This document shows positions 1 to 9,097 of a stretch of DNA of 11,505 nt, piece by piece. Each line of letters opens with the position of its first letter. Within the stretch, counting starts at the first letter, position 1. The DNA comes from Acidobacteriota bacterium (GTDB lineage: Bacteria; Acidobacteriota; Vicinamibacteria; Vicinamibacterales; SCN-69-37), in NCBI GenBank assembly GCA_024653875.1, contig JANLHE010000455.1:1-11505 (forward strand). Reading direction: 5' to 3'. The notes beneath the pieces were generated by a model. The model worked only from the letters and a program-made list of their open reading frames with translations, made no database searches and was not told the origin of the DNA. Made by a program: the position numbers and the translations under genes.

Positions 1-1172
1 GGGCCCTGCGCCTCTCGCAACACGGGCGTCCGCGGTGCGTCAGGGCGAAGCCGATCGCCCAGGTAGATATCGCTCACCGCGCGCGTGAGTTGTGCCGCAT
101 TGGCGTTGCCTGCGTTGCATAACACCGCCACTGACAAGCGCGCCGATGGGTAATACGTCAGGAACGCGCGGTATCCGGCGGTGGAGCCGGAGTGAAACAC
201 CTCGGGGACGCCCTTGTACTCGCCGCGAAACACGCCGAATCCGTAGTGCAGGGCGCGGCCATCGTTGAGGCGGGCCACCGTCCTTTGCTGATCCGCGAGC
301 GTCGCGCCGGACATCGGACCCGCCGCGAACGCCTCGTTCCACTTCAGCAGATCACCGACCGTCGTCAGCAGCCCGCCGTTGCCGTGCACATTCTCAAACG
401 GCATGTCCTGCCGGTACCGGTTGCCCGCGGGCGCGTACGCGATCGCGCGGCCGGGCACCACCCGCGCGTACTCGTCGCGCCAGGAGGTGTGAGTCAAGCC
501 GAGCGGTTCAAACAGCCGGGTGCGACTGAACTCCGCGAACGACATCCCGCTGATGCGCGCCACGATGACCGCGGCGAGGTTGTAGCCGGAGTTGCTGTAC
601 GACCACGCCGTCCCAGGCGTGAAATTCAGCGCGGTCTGACGGCTCAGGATGTCCACCACGTGCGCGTGGGTGTACGTGCGCGCGCCCCTCGGCATGCCCG
701 CGATGCCCGCAAGGCTGCCCCAATCGCGCAGGCCGCTCGTGTGCGTCAGCAGGTGCCTGATCGTCAGTGGCGCACCGTAGTCCCGCAATTCCGGCACGTA
801 CTTCTGCACGGGATCGTCCAGGCCGATGCGCCCATCCTTCACGAGCAGCAGGACCGCGGCGGCGGTGAACTGCTTCGACACCGAGCCCGCCTCGAAAATC
901 GTTCCGGCGCCGTTGGCCGCATCGTGCTCGAGGTCGGCCATGCCGAACGCCCGCTCCAGCACCGGGCGGCCGTTTTCACTGACGCCCACCGCGCACCCGG
1001 GCGTGGTGCGGGTCCACGCGGCAAATGCCTTGTCGACGGCTTGCGGCCGGACAAGGGCCACGGCGGATTGAGCCGCAGCCTGGGGCGCGGGCGGCGCCGA
1101 CACCTGAAAGGCAGAGGTGGACCACACCATGGCGGCCAGGGCGGCAACAACGAGCGAAAGGCGTGTGCGCAT
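1..1172 (-). CDS. Secreted class C beta-lactamase-family serine hydrolase (partial, C-terminus beyond the left edge)
   Basis: An uninterrupted minus-strand frame of 390 codons runs from an ATG at 1172 off the left edge. Residues 1-25 look like a signal peptide (MRTRLSL then a hydrophobic Val/Ala stretch), so the product should be periplasmic or secreted. Serine beta-lactamase/D,D-peptidase fold motifs appear in order: nucleophile motif SVSK (Ser97, Lys100), YSN (Tyr192-Asn194), and HSG (327-329) in place of the KTG box. The conserved HLLTHTSGL block is at 140-148. HSG in place of KTG and the serine-dependent SxxK are typical of the large esterase/peptidase/'beta-lactamase family' group (COG1680), so true beta-lactamase activity is not implied and the substrate cannot be named. 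No upstream extension is needed: a TAGAAT -10 hexamer lies 7 bases before the ATG. It is divergent from the gamma-glutamyltransferase gene. Confidence 0.9.
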   Translation of the reverse strand, partial: MRTRLSLVVAALAAMVWSTSAFQVSAPPAPQAAAQSAVALVRPQAVDKAFAAWTRTTPGCAVGVSENGRPVLERAFGMADLEHDAANGAGTIFEAGSVSKQFTAAAVLLLVKDGRIGLDDPVQKYVPELRDYGAPLTIRHLLTHTSGLRDWGSLAGIAGMPRGARTYTHAHVVDILSRQTALNFTPGTAWSYSNSGYNLAAVIVARISGMSFAEFSRTRLFEPLGLTHTSWRDEYARVVPGRAIAYAPAGNRYRQDMPFENVHGNGGLLTTVGDLLKWNEAFAAGPMSGATLADQQRTVARLNDGRALHYGFGVFRGEYKGVPEVFHSGSTAGYRAFLTYYPSARLSVAVLCNAGNANAAQLTRAVSDIYLGDRLRPDAPRTPVLREAQG

Positions 1173-1179
1173 GGCGGGG

Positions 1180-1185
1180 ATTCTA
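1180..1185 (-). promoter_or_regulatory. -10 hexamer (TAGAAT) of the minus-strand serine hydrolase
   Basis: Read on the minus strand, TAGAAT matches TATAAT at five of six positions. Its last base is separated from the ATG at 1172 by 7 bases, so transcription would start at or within a base or two of the start codon, giving a leaderless or near-leaderless mRNA. A weak -35 candidate, CCGACA (plus 1205-1210), lies 19 bases upstream. No Shine-Dalgarno sequence is present, which fits leaderless initiation. The promoter call is inferred from sequence only. Confidence 0.5.
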
Positions 1186-1199
1186 CCCGCAGACTGCGG

Positions 1200-1220
1200 T
1201 AAGCTGTCGGCTCCGGAGGT
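1200..1220 (+). promoter_or_regulatory. Candidate -10 (TAAGCT) and Shine-Dalgarno (GGAGGT) for the gamma-glutamyltransferase gene
   Basis: TAAGCT at 1200-1205 has the T-A-x-x-x-T pattern of a -10 element and no clear -35 partner. GGAGGT at 1215-1220 is a strong ribosome binding site 4 bases before ATG 1225, and 13 bases before a second in-frame ATG at 1234. The site supports a start at 1225 and argues against the longer frame from 1117, whose N-terminal part overlaps the divergent hydrolase. The same TAAGCT hexamer occurs upstream of the next gene at 2968-2973. Confidence 0.45.
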
Positions 1221-1224
1221 CCCG

Positions 1225-2952
<1,728 letters not shown>

Positions 2953-2967
2953 CGTCGAAGATTGTCG

Positions 2968-2973
2968 TAAGCT
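2968..2973 (+). promoter_or_regulatory. Candidate -10 hexamer (TAAGCT) upstream of the VWFA-related gene
   Basis: TAAGCT lies 33 bases before ATG 3007 and repeats the hexamer found upstream of ggt. No convincing -35 is seen. A small GGGCT/AGCCC hairpin (2974-2987) would fall at the start of the transcript. No Shine-Dalgarno sequence precedes the ATG. Confidence 0.3.
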
Positions 2974-3006
2974 GGGCTCGCCAGCCCGTCAGATTGGATC
3001 GACGCC

Positions 3007-5013
3007 ATGTCCGTCCGCCTTCGTGCGTTCGCGAGCCTTGGGGCCCTGTGCGCCGCCGCCGCGGTCGGGGTGCACGCGCAGCTCGGCCAATCGCTGCCCG
3101 AGCGCCAGCTCCCGGTCTTCCGCGCCGACTCCCACTTCGTCCGCGTGGACGCGTATCCGACGACGAAGGACGGCTCCATCGTCACCGGGTTGACCGCGGC
3201 GGACTTCGAGCTGAGCGAGGACGGCAAGCCGCAGCGGGTGGACTCCGCCGAGTACATACAATACGAACGCTGGTCCCCCGGCGCCGATCCACCGGAGGTC
3301 GAGACGCAGCGCGAGTCCTTCCGCCTGGCGGCCGATCCCCGGTACCGCGTGGTCGTGGTGTACGTGAACCGCCTCAGCTGGGCGAACGCGCGCTACATCA
3401 AGGACCCGCTCATCGAAATGCTGACGCGCGAGGTGGGCCCACGGGACCTGTACGGCCTGCTCCTGCCGCATCACGAAGCGAGCGATCTGGTGCTCGGGAG
3501 GTTCACGCCCGCCGAACAGGCGCGTCTCACCCATTTCCTGTCCATCACGGACCACAGCAGTCCATTCGACATGGACCCGATGGAACAGCAGGTCTTCCGC
3601 TGCTTCGGCGGCGGCGGCGTGGCGATGTGGCGCCAGGACAATCTCTATCGGGACATCGAGGGCATCATCACGATCCTCGGCACCATCCGCGATGAGCGTA
3701 AGAGCCTGGTGTTCGTCTCCGAGTCCATGCCGGGCGCGAACGGACGCGGGCGCGGGGGCGGGGGCGGCGCGGGCGGCGGCATGAACCGCCTGCCCGGAAG
3801 CGGGGGCGGAGGTGTGTTCCTGCCGCCGCTGACGCGCGGCCTCCCTGGCGCCACCGGCCTATCGGCCGGCACGTTCGACCCCAATCGCGGCGTCAACGTC
3901 TGCGACCTGCTCTCGCGCGACATGCCGCGGCCGGATCCCGATCGCTTCGAAAACCTGCTGAAACTCGCGCGGCGCGCCAATGTCGCCATCAACCCGGTGA
4001 ACCCGGCGGGCCTCCAGGTCAACGCCACCATCTTCAGCGGCTCGAACCTGCGGCGCATGGCGGACGACACCGGAGGCATCGCGGTCGTCAACATGAACGA
4101 CATCAAGGCGGGGCTGAAGAGGATCGCGAACGACATGCCGGCGTACTACCTGCTCGGCTACTACACCACCAACACAAGATGGGACGGGCGCACGCGCGAG
4201 ATCAAGGTCAAGCTGAAGTCGACCGGCAAGGTTATCCGGGCGCGCGCGCAGTATCAGGCGCCCTCCGAGGCCGACATGAAGGCCATGCGCGCGGCGGCGA
4301 GCGCGCCACCGCGACCGGCCGGTCCCACGCCCATCGAGAACGCGCTGAGCGACCTGGCCCGACTGCGCGAGGACGCCTTCCTCCATCTGCAAGGCTCCGT
4401 GCAGGACGGCGAACTCGCGGTGGCCGTTGAAGTGCCAATCGAGACCGCCACCGCCGGCCACTGGTTTGAAGGCGGATCGGTGGAGGTTTCCGCCAGCAGC
4501 GACGATGGCGCGCCGATGACGAGCACCGCGACACTGCAGCCCGGCGGGCGCTCCGCGGAAGTGCGACTGCCGCTGCCCTCCGGCGGATCGGGCCCCTGGC
4601 AGGTGCGCGCGACCGCGCGCCGTGGCGACGTGGTGCTCGAGGACCGCGCGCGCGTCACGCTGGACACCTCGTCGCCGTTCAGGCAGGCGTTGCTCTATCG
4701 CGCGGCATCACCGCCCGCCGCCCCGTTCCTGCCGGCCGCCGATCGCCGCTTCATGCGAAACGAACGCCTGCGCGTGGAATGGCTGGTGGACTCGCCCACG
4801 CCGGTGCGTCTGCGGGCGCGCATCCTCCATACCGGAGGCACGCCGCTGTCCTACGTGCCGCCCGTCATCACCGACGACCGTGGCAAGGTGACGCTCGCGC
4901 GGCTCGATCTCGTCCTGGCGCCCTTCGCGTCAGGCGATTACCTGCTCGAACTGACGGCGGAGAGCAACGGCCAGGAACGCTCCACGCTCCTGGCCGTGCG
5001 CGTGCTGAGATGA
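3007..5013 (+). CDS. Secreted VWFA-related-domain protein (acidobacterial type)
   Basis: This 668-residue protein has a signal peptide (1-24, ending GVHA before Gln25). Residues 40-85 carry the short lead-in of VWFA-related-domain proteins: 'FVRVDAYPTTKDG', then GLTAADFELSEDGKPQ. A von Willebrand A-like region spans about 112-390, closing with DTGGIAVV (354-361) and the signature PAYYLLGYY (378-386). A basic beta segment (RTREIKVKLKSTGKVIRARAQYQ) ends the core. The metal-site motif DxSxS is not intact: the equivalent segment reads VYVNRLSWAN (118-127), so MIDAS metal binding is doubtful. A low-complexity Gly-rich insert (about 246-269) and a roughly 225-residue C-terminal beta-rich region of unknown function (from about 442) are also visible. 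Alternative start 2949 would lack the signal peptide. Role unknown; adhesion or protein-protein interaction is inference from the fold. Confidence 0.85.
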   Translation: MSVRLRAFASLGALCAAAAVGVHAQLGQSLPERQLPVFRADSHFVRVDAYPTTKDGSIVTGLTAADFELSEDGKPQRVDSAEYIQYERWSPGADPPEVETQRESFRLAADPRYRVVVVYVNRLSWANARYIKDPLIEMLTREVGPRDLYGLLLPHHEASDLVLGRFTPAEQARLTHFLSITDHSSPFDMDPMEQQVFRCFGGGGVAMWRQDNLYRDIEGIITILGTIRDERKSLVFVSESMPGANGRGRGGGGGAGGGMNRLPGSGGGGVFLPPLTRGLPGATGLSAGTFDPNRGVNVCDLLSRDMPRPDPDRFENLLKLARRANVAINPVNPAGLQVNATIFSGSNLRRMADDTGGIAVVNMNDIKAGLKRIANDMPAYYLLGYYTTNTRWDGRTREIKVKLKSTGKVIRARAQYQAPSEADMKAMRAAASAPPRPAGPTPIENALSDLARLREDAFLHLQGSVQDGELAVAVEVPIETATAGHWFEGGSVEVSASSDDGAPMTSTATLQPGGRSAEVRLPLPSGGSGPWQVRATARRGDVVLEDRARVTLDTSSPFRQALLYRAASPPAAPFLPAADRRFMRNERLRVEWLVDSPTPVRLRARILHTGGTPLSYVPPVITDDRGKVTLARLDLVLAPFASGDYLLELTAESNGQERSTLLAVRVLR

Positions 5014-5022
5014 GCTCATCTC
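5007..5022. repeat. 16-base perfect palindrome holding two convergent stop codons
   Basis: GAGATGAGCTCATCTC is perfectly self-complementary. It contains the TGA of the plus-strand VWFA-related gene (5011-5013) and, on the other strand, the TGA of the second serine hydrolase (5016-5018). Only two bases separate the stops. As RNA it could form at most a short stem and there is no T tail, so a terminator role is not supported. Confidence 0.6.
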
Positions 5023-6791
5023 CCGACGAAGTCGATCGTCACGCCGCCGTCCGCGCCAAAGCGCAGGCGCACGAGGTGCGGCAGGCGATAGTTGTAGTGC
5101 ACCCAGGAACGCGCTGACTCGGCGACGAGCGCCGCCGGAGCGGAGGGCAGGTCGCGCCACCCGGCCAGCCGGCGTGGCCCCCAGATGTACTGCACGATTT
5201 GCGCGCCCTTGGCAAACCGCAGACGCACGGTCACGGCGGGATCGCCCTGGGCGCTTCCCGTGCCCAGCAGTTCCACGCGCTGGAAGTCTCCATGCTGCTG
5301 CCGCCACTGCTGCCAGAACCGCGTGTGATTCGCCTGCACGTTTTCAAACGGCCGGCCGTCCTCGAACTTGAACGCCTCGTAGATTGGGCGGAAGTCCCCC
5401 TTCGCCGAGGCCTCAAGCAGCTGCACCGTCCGCTGCTCCAACTCGGCGAAGCGGCCGCCGGGCGGCGTCATCGGTCCAAGGGTTCCAAAGAGCGTGGGAT
5501 CGTCGGACTCAACCTCAAGTCCGGATTCGGTGGATCGGACCACCAGCTGCCCGCCGGTGCCGGTCGGGTAGGTCCCGGCCAGCGCGTCGCGTTGCGCGCG
5601 CGGCACCTCCACGGCCACCGGCGGCATCACGACCGGCGCGTCGTTGAAATACAACGCCTCCAATTGCCGCGGTGCCAGCTGGGTGGCCGGAATCACCGGC
5701 TGGTTCGACATCGCGATGATCACGACGCCCTCATCGATGTACCGGCGGAAGTCCGTGAAAAATAATCCGTTGCCGCCGTTGTGCGAGATCACGGTGCCAC
5801 CACGGCGTGAGGTCTCAACACCCCATCCGTACGCGTATTTCTCGCCGCCCATCGAGGGCACATGCCCGGTCAGGTACTTGGTACGCGCCTCGACGGACAA
5901 TACCTTCGTCGACTCCAGCGCCAGGTGCCACCGATAGAGATCATCCAGGCTGGCCTGGATACCGCCGTTGGCCCGCAGATACCAGCCGGGGCCATCAGGA
6001 AGCCACCCGTTCTTATACACGCGCCCCCACGGCTCACCTTCGGGGCCGTACCCCATGGGCAGCCGCGTCAACGGCCATGCCGGCGCGAGATAGCCGGTGT
6101 CCGACATGTCCGCGGGAAGAAACAGATGCTCGCGCAGAAAGGCCTCGTAGCCCTGGCCGGACACGCGTTCGACGATGGCGCCGGCGACGGAGAAACCTTC
6201 GTTGGAGTACTCGAACTGTTCGCCGGGCCTGGCCGCCAGTGGCGCCGCGAGGACCTTGGCCACGAGCGCATCGCGCTCGATCGGCATCTCGTCGCTGCCC
6301 CCCAGATCGCCGGAGAAGCCGGCCGTGTGCGTCAGGAGGTGATGAATCGTGATGCCCGCCTTGTCGGCGGGCACGCCCGGCAGATACATCGAGATGAGAT
6401 CGCCCGTCTTGAGCTTGCCCATCATCTCCAGCTTCATGATGGCGGCGCCGGTGAACTGCTTGGTCACCGATCCAATGCACGACACCATGTCGACCGTGTA
6501 CGGCAGGCGGGATTCGCGATTGGCGAAACCGTACGCCCTCTTCAGCACGACCCTGCCCTCGGTGGCCCAGTTGCCGCCATTCGGCACGGCCGCAATCAGG
6601 ACCGCGCCGGAAAATCCATGCGCCACCAGGCGTGACAGGTAATCGTCCACGCGCGCGGCCTCGGCGCCCTGGCGCACTTCGCCGGCCCTGAGCGGGGGCG
6701 CGGATCCCTGCGCCAGCGCCTGTGCTCCTGCGGCGACGAGCGCGCACCCCGCCACCACACCCGCGACCTTCTTCCGAATCGTCTTCATCAT
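5016..6791 (-). CDS. Secreted beta-lactamase-family serine hydrolase with a C-terminal extension
   Basis: This 591-residue product starts at ATG 6791. The frame is open three codons further to a GTG at 6800, but AGGAGG (plus 6801-6806) abuts that GTG and sits 9 bases from the ATG, which decides the start. The N-terminus KTIRKKVAGVVAGC then ALVAAGAQALA is a signal peptide; VAGC resembles a lipobox but the preceding hydrophobic stretch is short, so signal peptidase I cleavage after ALA is preferred. Catalytic motifs are SVTK (Ser108, Lys111), YSN (195-197) and HNG (337-339) in place of KTG, with HLLTHTAGF nearby. The hydrolase domain ends near residue 370. About 220 further residues follow: a beta-rich segment containing LAGTYPTGTGG, then a region that could be NTF2-like. 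It is probably an esterase or peptidase of the COG1680 group; substrate unknown. It differs from the partial paralogue at the left edge by this extension. Confidence 0.9.
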   Translation of the reverse strand: MMKTIRKKVAGVVAGCALVAAGAQALAQGSAPPLRAGEVRQGAEAARVDDYLSRLVAHGFSGAVLIAAVPNGGNWATEGRVVLKRAYGFANRESRLPYTVDMVSCIGSVTKQFTGAAIMKLEMMGKLKTGDLISMYLPGVPADKAGITIHHLLTHTAGFSGDLGGSDEMPIERDALVAKVLAAPLAARPGEQFEYSNEGFSVAGAIVERVSGQGYEAFLREHLFLPADMSDTGYLAPAWPLTRLPMGYGPEGEPWGRVYKNGWLPDGPGWYLRANGGIQASLDDLYRWHLALESTKVLSVEARTKYLTGHVPSMGGEKYAYGWGVETSRRGGTVISHNGGNGLFFTDFRRYIDEGVVIIAMSNQPVIPATQLAPRQLEALYFNDAPVVMPPVAVEVPRAQRDALAGTYPTGTGGQLVVRSTESGLEVESDDPTLFGTLGPMTPPGGRFAELEQRTVQLLEASAKGDFRPIYEAFKFEDGRPFENVQANHTRFWQQWRQQHGDFQRVELLGTGSAQGDPAVTVRLRFAKGAQIVQYIWGPRRLAGWRDLPSAPAALVAESARSWVHYNYRLPHLVRLRFGADGGVTIDFVGR

Positions 6792-6800
6792 TGCTGACAC

Positions 6801-6825
6801 CCTCCTGCGCCATGCGAGGATTATG
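6801..6825 (-). promoter_or_regulatory. -10 element and Shine-Dalgarno for the second serine hydrolase
   Basis: On the minus strand, CATAAT (plus 6820-6825) matches TATAAT at five of six positions and AGGAGG lies at plus 6801-6806. Together they imply a short 5' leader of about 20 bases before ATG 6791. The -10 overlaps the ribosome binding site region and start of the divergent NUDIX gene, so the two transcripts would overlap at their 5' ends. No clear -35. Confidence 0.4.
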
Positions 6826-6826
6826 T

Positions 6827-7708
6827 ATGACAGTCCGGTCCGGACCGCCCGGGAGCCTCCTCAATCTCGATCCCGCCCGGCCGCCCGGCGCGCCGACCGA
6901 CGCCGCCACGCTGGTGCTGCTGCGCGACGGCGTCGATGGCCTTGAGGTCTTCTGCGTGGAGCGCAATCGCCAGAGCCGCTTCATGGGCGGCGCGCTGGTC
7001 TTCCCTGGCGGAAAGGTCGACGCAGCCGACTGGGATCAGGCGTGGCGCCCCCTGCTGCGCGCTCCGCACCCGCGTCTGTGGGGCGTGGCGGACGACGAAG
7101 GCCTGTCGTGGGCGCTGGCGCTGGCGGCGTGCCGGGAGTCGCTGGAGGAAGCCGCCATCTTGCCCGTCATCGGATCGCTTTCGCACGCCGGCGCGTTGGC
7201 CCTCCGGGAGACCCTGACCCAGGGCACGGCCGCGCTTCGCGACGCCCTTGTCTCGCGCGGCCTCAGCATCGATCTGGGATCCCTCGTGCCGTTTGCCCGA
7301 TGGGTCACCCCCGAAGCGGAGACCCGCCGGTTCGATGCGAGGTTCTTCATGCTGCGCACCCCCGAGGGCCAGCACGGCGCCCACGACGCGCGGGAGACGA
7401 TGGCGAGTTTCTGGGCGACCCCTCAGGAGGTGCTGGCCCGGTGGGAGGATCGATCCGTGCAGCTGGCCCCGCCCACCCACCGTATTCTGCAGTTGCTGTC
7501 GCACCATGGTGCGGTCGACGCGGCCCTGGCTGCAGGCGGGCAGATGCGCCTGGACTCCATCTGCCCCGTATTGGTGGACTATGACGGCACGCTGGCGCTG
7601 GCGTTGCCCGGGGATCCCGATCACCCGCAGGCCGAGCGTGTGATAGCCGGGCACACGCGCTATGTGCTGCGCGACGAGCAGTGGCGGCCGGAAGACAAAC
7701 GCAGGTAG
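6827..7708 (+). CDS. NUDIX hydrolase, NUDT19/RP2-like
   Basis: The 293-residue product begins MTVRSGPPGSLL at ATG 6827, with GAGGA (6816-6820) six bases upstream; the open frame extends further back but overlaps the divergent hydrolase's leader and signal peptide. It contains the beta-strand block ATLVLLRDG (27-35) and FMGGALVFPGGKVD (52-65). The NUDIX helix reads RESLEEAAI (103-111), supplying the Glu104, Glu107 and Glu108 of the REUXEEXGU motif. The motif Gly is Ala110, and about 40 residues separate FPGGKVD from the RE, as in the RP2/NUDT19 subgroup. The block FARWVTPEAETRRFDARFF (156-174) is also characteristic of that subgroup. Family members hydrolyse nucleoside-diphosphate-linked substrates, CoA derivatives in the NUDT19 case. 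The substrate here is not determinable. Cytoplasmic; no signal peptide. Confidence 0.88.
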   Translation: MTVRSGPPGSLLNLDPARPPGAPTDAATLVLLRDGVDGLEVFCVERNRQSRFMGGALVFPGGKVDAADWDQAWRPLLRAPHPRLWGVADDEGLSWALALAACRESLEEAAILPVIGSLSHAGALALRETLTQGTAALRDALVSRGLSIDLGSLVPFARWVTPEAETRRFDARFFMLRTPEGQHGAHDARETMASFWATPQEVLARWEDRSVQLAPPTHRILQLLSHHGAVDAALAAGGQMRLDSICPVLVDYDGTLALALPGDPDHPQAERVIAGHTRYVLRDEQWRPEDKRR

Positions 7709-7779
7709 AAAAAGACGTCGGGTGTCTTTTTTTCTGGCGCAATTCCTGCGCCGACAAAAAAGACACCCGACGTCTTTTT
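7709..7779. repeat. Double-palindrome intergenic element (REP/BIME-like), probable bidirectional terminator
   Basis: Two perfect 24-base inverted arms (7709-7732 and 7756-7779) share the core GACGTCGGGTGTC flanked by A-runs and T-runs. Each arm is itself an imperfect palindrome (AAAAAGAC ... GTCTTTTT). Between them is a third hairpin, GGCGCA-ATTCC-TGCGCC (7736-7752). The element starts directly after the NUDIX stop codon and ends two bases from the tlpA-like stop codon, filling the convergent gap. T-runs after GC-containing stems in both directions fit a bidirectional intrinsic terminator. The nested design resembles bacterial interspersed mosaic elements spread by RAYT transposases; that link is inference, since only one copy is visible here. 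Confidence 0.75.
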
Positions 7780-7781
7780 CG

Positions 7782-9056
7782 CTACTTCTCCTTCAGCAAT
7801 TTCTCGATCAGCGCCGCCATCGAGGCCTCGTTCGCGTCGTCGTAGCCGACCATGATGAGGCGGATGCGGCCGTGCCTGTCGATGAGGTGGATCTGGGGAA
7901 AGCCACCCACCTCGTACGCCGCATCGTTGGGGTTCCTGGTCGAGGTGTAGCTGCCGTCCGCTCCCCGGACCGGCAACGGGCGCGCGTCACCAACGGCGAT
8001 GGGCACGTTCAGGCCTTCGTGGGCCCAGTACTCGCGGTCCTTCTCGAACTCGGCTTCCGCGGTGAGCGGACGCTCGGCGCCGAAGTACCCGTACAGCTCG
8101 GTCGCCAGCACGACGCGAAAACCCTGCGGTCCGTACGTCGCGAGCAGGCGCTTCACACCGGGGTAGCTCTCCTTGCAGGGGCCGCACCAGTGCGCCGTGA
8201 ACTCGAGCAGCGTGACCGCGCCGGTCATCGGCATGGTGGTATTGGCGGGCGCGTTGAGCCAGCGAGGCGCGGTGATGGGGGCGCCCACCGTGCCAACCAG
8301 GGCGTATCGCGCGATCACGGGGTCGAGCATTTCGTGGGCTCTCCTGACGTCTCCCCAGCCCGTCTTCGCCGCGGCGAGCAGTCCCTTCGCGCTCTCGTTC
8401 TGGCCGCGCCCGGCAAGCGCCTCCGCCATGTTGATGTGGGCGCTGACGATCGTGCTGCCGAACCGGGTCCGCTGCGCGGGCGTGAATGTTTTCGCCTGCG
8501 CGATCAGCCACGTCGAGTGTCTGACGATCCCGTCGTCAATGTCGTCCGCGCGGTAATAGCCGTTCATCCGCGCGTGGGTGCTGAGCTTGAGGTCGAGGAG
8601 GTCGCCGGGAATCCGATCGAGATCCTCCACGTAGCGTTCGAGCCGCGCGTTGCGCTCATCCGACTTTGGCTCGCGCAATCCCGAGAGGACGGCCTGCGCC
8701 AGGACGTTGGCCCGCACCAGCGGCGGCAGCGTCCGCGACCCGAGTGCCCGATCGAGCGTCGACTTCGCGAGGGCCGCCTGGCCGGCCTCCCCATACAGCG
8801 CAATCAGATCCGCGATGTCCGCGTCCGGCGTGGTGGCCGCATCGAATTGGGCCGCGCACTTCTGCGCCATCGCCACCTTGTCCGCTTCGATCTTCCGGAT
8901 GAGCTCGGAGGTGATTTGTTTGGCGGCGCGCTGCTGCGTCAACGCGAAGTCGCGGGCTGCCTTCACGCAGCCGGCCGGCGTGGCGGGTTGCGGTGCAGGC
9001 GTCTGCGCCTGCGCCTGCGCGAGACTGATGACGACCAGGAGGGGAATCAGGGGCAT
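7782..9056 (-). CDS. TlpA-like periplasmic thioredoxin-family protein with a long N-terminal domain
   Basis: This 424-residue protein has a hydrophobic N-terminus (MPLIPLLVVISLAQAQAQ), probably a signal peptide although its n-region has no Lys or Arg; an in-frame stop upstream rules out a longer start. GGAGA lies 8 bases before the ATG. Residues 30-255 form a mostly helical region with no recognised domain, perhaps repeat-like (TPR-type is possible). From about 275 comes a thioredoxin fold: VTLLEFTAHWCGPCKES with redox motif WCGPC (290-294), and the cis-proline at Pro387 in GGFPQIHLID. The family reduces or oxidises disulfides outside the cytoplasm, often in haem-protein maturation or repair of envelope proteins. 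It follows dsbD by 41 bases on the same strand, so DsbD is a plausible electron donor; cotranscription is inferred. Confidence 0.85.
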   Translation of the reverse strand: MPLIPLLVVISLAQAQAQTPAPQPATPAGCVKAARDFALTQQRAAKQITSELIRKIEADKVAMAQKCAAQFDAATTPDADIADLIALYGEAGQAALAKSTLDRALGSRTLPPLVRANVLAQAVLSGLREPKSDERNARLERYVEDLDRIPGDLLDLKLSTHARMNGYYRADDIDDGIVRHSTWLIAQAKTFTPAQRTRFGSTIVSAHINMAEALAGRGQNESAKGLLAAAKTGWGDVRRAHEMLDPVIARYALVGTVGAPITAPRWLNAPANTTMPMTGAVTLLEFTAHWCGPCKESYPGVKRLLATYGPQGFRVVLATELYGYFGAERPLTAEAEFEKDREYWAHEGLNVPIAVGDARPLPVRGADGSYTSTRNPNDAAYEVGGFPQIHLIDRHGRIRLIMVGYDDANEASMAALIEKLLKEK

Positions 9057-9065
9057 GACAGTTCT

Positions 9066-9092
9066 CCGGCGGGACTAAAGCCCACGCCCTAC
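9066..9092. repeat. Short imperfect palindrome between dsbD and the tlpA-like gene
   Basis: GGCGGGACTAAAGCCCACGCC (9068-9088, written here only in outline: GGCGGGACT, a central AAAG, CCCACGCC) folds into a GC stem with one bulge. In style it resembles short GC-rich repeats with a CTTTAG or CTAAAG centre that are scattered between acidobacterial genes; this is recollection and not tested. It lies just upstream of the GGAGA ribosome binding site of the tlpA-like gene and could tune its expression relative to dsbD. Confidence 0.35.
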
Positions 9093-9097
9093 GTACC

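Noticed and set aside
192..1202. A 336-codon plus-strand open frame opposite the first serine hydrolase
   Set aside because: Arg/His-rich composition with no domain, and it lies wholly antisense to a minus-strand frame with intact SxxK, YSN and HSG motifs; it is a GC-driven shadow.
1117..1224. N-terminal extension of GGT from ATG 1117
   Set aside because: It would overlap the divergent hydrolase's signal peptide codons and bury GGT's own signal peptide; GGAGGT and the MRKMF signal support 1225.
2974..2987. GGGCT/AGCCC hairpin as a terminator or riboswitch
   Set aside because: Five base pairs only, no T tail and no conserved aptamer features.
3741..3815. Gly-rich GC stretch as a regulatory repeat
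   Set aside because: It is in frame inside the VWFA-related gene and encodes a low-complexity Gly insert; no unit structure is clear.
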